DNA from: an uncultured Gemmatimonadota bacterium
GTDB lineage: Bacteria; Gemmatimonadota; Gemmatimonadetes; Gemmatimonadales; Gemmatimonadaceae
Direction: 5' to 3'
DNA: 8,078 bases
Assembly (NCBI GenBank): GCA_946479895.1
Contig: CAMLHT010000174.1
Location: forward strand, 1 to 8,078
A program made the position numbers and the translations under genes. Below are positions 6,485-8,078 of this stretch, piece by piece. Under the pieces are notes generated by a model. That model was not told where the DNA came from. It was given only the letters and a program-made list of their open reading frames with translations, and searched no databases. Position 1 is the stretch's first letter. Each line of letters begins with the position of its first letter.

Positions 6485-6496
6485 CTTCAGCGCCCC
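6468..6496. terminator. Hairpin containing both convergent stop codons
   Basis: GGGGC (6468-6472) pairs with GCCCC (6492-6496), then an internal loop (CG against AGC), then GAAGC (6475-6479) pairs with GCTTC (6484-6488) around a CCTA loop. The plus-strand TAG (6482-6484) and the minus-strand TGA (6489-6487) both lie inside it. It is the only candidate for a shared bidirectional terminator at this junction. TTCT follows on the plus side; the minus side has no T-run. Confidence 0.4.
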
Positions 6497-7554
6497 TTCT
6501 GCGCGTTGAGCTCGGCGGGGATCGCCGAGGCCTTCACGTAGTTGTCGAAGAGCCCGAGCCGAAGCTTGCTTTCTCCGCCGAACAGCGCGCGGAACTCGGA
6601 CAGGTCCACCGCCTTGCGCAGCGCGGGGAGGGAATCGCCGCGAGCGATGCCCGAGGCCACCTGGGCGCGGACGGACTCGAGCAGCCGCGTCACGTCATGG
6701 ATGTAGGTCGTGTCGCGCAGCAGCGGCCCGTGGCCCGGGAGGACGACGCGCGGCGTCAGCGCGAGCAGGCGGTGCAGGGTCGTCGCGTAGTCGCCTGGAT
6801 ACGAAGTGGTTCCGACGAGTGGCACCGGCCACACCACGAGGTCGCCGGCGGCGATCACCCTCGCGTCGGGGACGTGCACGATCACGTCGCCCCTCGAGTG
6901 TCCGCGGCCCAGGTAAAGGACGTCGATCGTGCGTCCGCCGAGGTCGAGGGAGAGGCGGTCGTCGAAGGTCCTCGTCGGATGGACCGCCGTCTCCTCCGAT
7001 TCCGCCACGAACGACTCGATGTATCGCGCGTAGCTCAGGTGGGCGATGCGCTCATCCTCCTGGAGCGGTCCCCCGATGAGGCTCTGGTTCTTCGCGACGA
7101 GGTCGCGGAGGAACTTCGCCGTGCCGAGTCCCGTCTTGCGGAACGAGGAGCGATTGGTGGCGCAGATGCCGTCCATCTCCTCCGCCATCGCCCGCGATGC
7201 GACGAAATCCACGCCGGGAAAGGCCTTCGCGTACTCGACGTTGCCCGTGACGTGGTCGTCGTGGCAGTGGGTGTTGACGACGTAGCGGACCGGCTTCGTC
7301 GTGATCGAGCGAATGGCGGCGATGACGGCGCGGGTGTCGCTCAGGCTGTTCTGGGCATCGACCACCGCCGCGTATCGGTCGCCGACGATGAGCAGCGAGT
7401 TGGACTGCATGCCGTAGGCGACCGGCTCCCGGCGGACGAACGCGACGACCCCGGCCGCCACCGTGTCGGCAGTGAATCCGGAGGGAATCTCCGGCTGACG
7501 GGTATCGGCGACGGGGAGGGTGGCGAGGGCGAGCAGGCCGACAATGGGTCTCAT
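6487..7554 (-). CDS. Exported MBL-fold metallo-hydrolase (beta-lactamase superfamily)
   Basis: A 355-aa zinc hydrolase of the metallo-beta-lactamase superfamily. Motif 2 is complete: THCHDDH with His96, His98, Asp100 and His101. His219 (GRGHSRGD), Asp238 (AAGDLVV) and His275 (LPGHGPL) complete a binuclear zinc site. The early strands SNSLLIVGDRYAAVVDAQNS and the order of motifs are those of the broad MBL family that also contains subclass B beta-lactamases and SoxH-like proteins. The N-terminus MRPIVGLLALATLPVA is a short signal peptide, so the enzyme is probably periplasmic. The start is ATG 7554-7552; the frame continues upstream into the alkB-like gene, but that part has no export signal and overlaps another gene. 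It follows the AlkB-like gene by 41 bases on the same strand, so they may share a transcript. The C-terminal 80 residues are helical and lack family motifs. Substrate unknown; beta-lactamase activity should not be assumed. Confidence 0.92.
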   Translation of the reverse strand: MRPIVGLLALATLPVADTRQPEIPSGFTADTVAAGVVAFVRREPVAYGMQSNSLLIVGDRYAAVVDAQNSLSDTRAVIAAIRSITTKPVRYVVNTHCHDDHVTGNVEYAKAFPGVDFVASRAMAEEMDGICATNRSSFRKTGLGTAKFLRDLVAKNQSLIGGPLQEDERIAHLSYARYIESFVAESEETAVHPTRTFDDRLSLDLGGRTIDVLYLGRGHSRGDVIVHVPDARVIAAGDLVVWPVPLVGTTSYPGDYATTLHRLLALTPRVVLPGHGPLLRDTTYIHDVTRLLESVRAQVASGIARGDSLPALRKAVDLSEFRALFGGESKLRLGLFDNYVKASAIPAELNAQKGR

Positions 7555-7566
7555 GCGGGATGAGAC
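7548..7566. promoter_or_regulatory. 7-bp inverted repeat spanning the MBL start codon
   Basis: GTCTCAT (7548-7554) and ATGAGAC (7560-7566) flank GCGGG. In the minus-strand mRNA the start codon is the first triplet of the downstream arm, so the hairpin would hold the AUG in a stem, or the dyad could bind a repressor. At this length it may be chance. Confidence 0.3.
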
Positions 7567-7595
7567 ATCGGCTGACTGCCGCCCGGTTGGAGGGA

Positions 7596-8078
7596 CTACC
7601 GCGCCGGTGGTCGGCCGATGGCGAAGTTGCGGAAGGTGACCGAGTAGCGGAGGTGCTCGACCGGAGGGATGCTGTGCTCCCATTCCGTTCGCGACGGGCC
7701 CCGCATCAGGTACACCGAGCGCGGCTCGGCCATCACCGTCACGCGCTCCCACTGGCCGTCCACCTGGCGCCGGAGGCGGAACGGCGCGGCGGAGAGGAGG
7801 GAGACGCCGACCACGTCGCCGAACACGGCCTTGTCCCTGTGCCAGCCGATCGGCGCGCCGACGTCGTACTCGGTTACGAGGGCATGCTGAAGGTCCGCCG
7901 GCTGGATCGCGGCGAACGCGGCTGCCTTTTCGCGGAGCGGGAGGAGAAAGTCCGGAATGTCGTCGACCTCGTGGAGCTTCCGGTCGGCGAAGTCGTACTT
8001 CCAGCCGAAGGAGACGACGCGGCGCTTCCCGGTGTAGCCGTGGAACTCGAATTCACGGAAGGGAAGCGCGCGGATGTG
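7596..8078 (-). CDS. AlkB-like 2-oxoglutarate/Fe(II) oxygenase, 5' end off window
   Basis: Member of the AlkB superfamily, iron- and 2-oxoglutarate-dependent dioxygenases that oxidatively remove alkyl groups from nucleic-acid bases (some act on proteins or RNA). The C-terminal 160 residues are visible, and the frame is open through the right edge at 8078. The iron ligands are the HxD pair in GWHRDK (His codon 7841-7839, Asp 7835-7833) and the distal His in EWEHSIPP (7676-7674). The 2OG-binding region RYSVTFR carries both arginines corresponding to Arg204 and Arg210 of E. coli AlkB, with Ser where AlkB has Asn206. An upstream GKRRVVSFGWKYDF block resembles the nucleotide-recognition part of this family. 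All catalytic residues are intact. The wording of the C-terminus (WEHSIPP..LRYSVTFR) is closer to the generic AlkB/ALKBH4-like group than to E. coli AlkB itself, so the DNA-repair role is likely but not certain. The GTG at 7826 is internal. The stop TAG is 41 bases before the MBL start. Confidence 0.9.
   Translation of the reverse strand, partial: HIRALPFREFEFHGYTGKRRVVSFGWKYDFADRKLHEVDDIPDFLLPLREKAAAFAAIQPADLQHALVTEYDVGAPIGWHRDKAVFGDVVGVSLLSAAPFRLRRQVDGQWERVTVMAEPRSVYLMRGPSRTEWEHSIPPVEHLRYSVTFRNFAIGRPPAR

Noticed and set aside
6487..7554. Calling the MBL protein a beta-lactamase, in view of the penicillin-acylase-family gene in the same window
   Set aside because: The MBL fold and zinc ligands are shared by many hydrolases, the two genes are not in one operon, and the acylase family also covers non-beta-lactam substrates. 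A beta-lactam resistance system is not supported.
6232..7563. 443-aa open frame on the plus strand
   Set aside because: Antisense to the MBL hydrolase, which has a complete zinc-ligand set; composition is that of a shadow.

Overview
The window is GC-rich (about two-thirds by eye), densely coding bacterial DNA. The export signals that end in A|Q (AYA|Q in the first gene, LRA|Q in the fifth), start codons without Shine-Dalgarno sequences, and the mix of a secreted S15 peptidase, a penicillin-acylase-family enzyme and exported metallo-hydrolases would suit Gemmatimonadota or a similar soil/sediment phylum (Acidobacteriota is an alternative). This is an impression from gene style; there is no rRNA or other phylogenetic marker to settle it.

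Layout. (1) Positions 1-1921, plus strand: a secreted S15-family (CocE/X-Pro dipeptidyl-peptidase-like) serine hydrolase whose start lies before the window. (2) Positions 1955-4842, minus strand, convergent with gene 1: a penicillin-acylase-family Ntn-hydrolase (4842 to 2335) followed, with a 4-base ATGA overlap, by a small unrecognised multi-pass membrane protein (2338 to 1955). A strong two-part hairpin lies at the convergent junction and overlaps the membrane-protein stop codon. (3) Positions 4843-5180: a 338-base non-coding divergent intergenic region. It holds a GTGGGA hexanucleotide tandem repeat in a G-rich tract, a large imperfect palindrome of about 144 bases with smaller palindromes nested in its arms, candidate promoters for both flanking genes, and a 9-bp tandem duplication directly before tadA. 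(4) Positions 5181-6484, plus strand: tadA (tRNA adenosine deaminase) and a secreted 258-aa protein of uncertain function. (5) Positions 6487-8078, minus strand: an AlkB-like 2OG-Fe(II) oxygenase (start beyond the right edge) and, 41 bases downstream, an exported metallo-beta-lactamase-fold hydrolase. The last gene of block 4 and the last gene of block 5 converge with only two bases between their stop codons, inside a predicted hairpin.

The genes do not form an obvious single pathway. Peptidase, acylase and MBL hydrolase all look exported and hydrolytic, which fits scavenging or detoxification in the envelope; tadA is housekeeping and AlkB-like is probably repair or modification. I see no phage, transposase, CRISPR, toxin-antitoxin or defence system. 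The least explained part is the 4843-5180 intergenic region, above all its large palindromic element.
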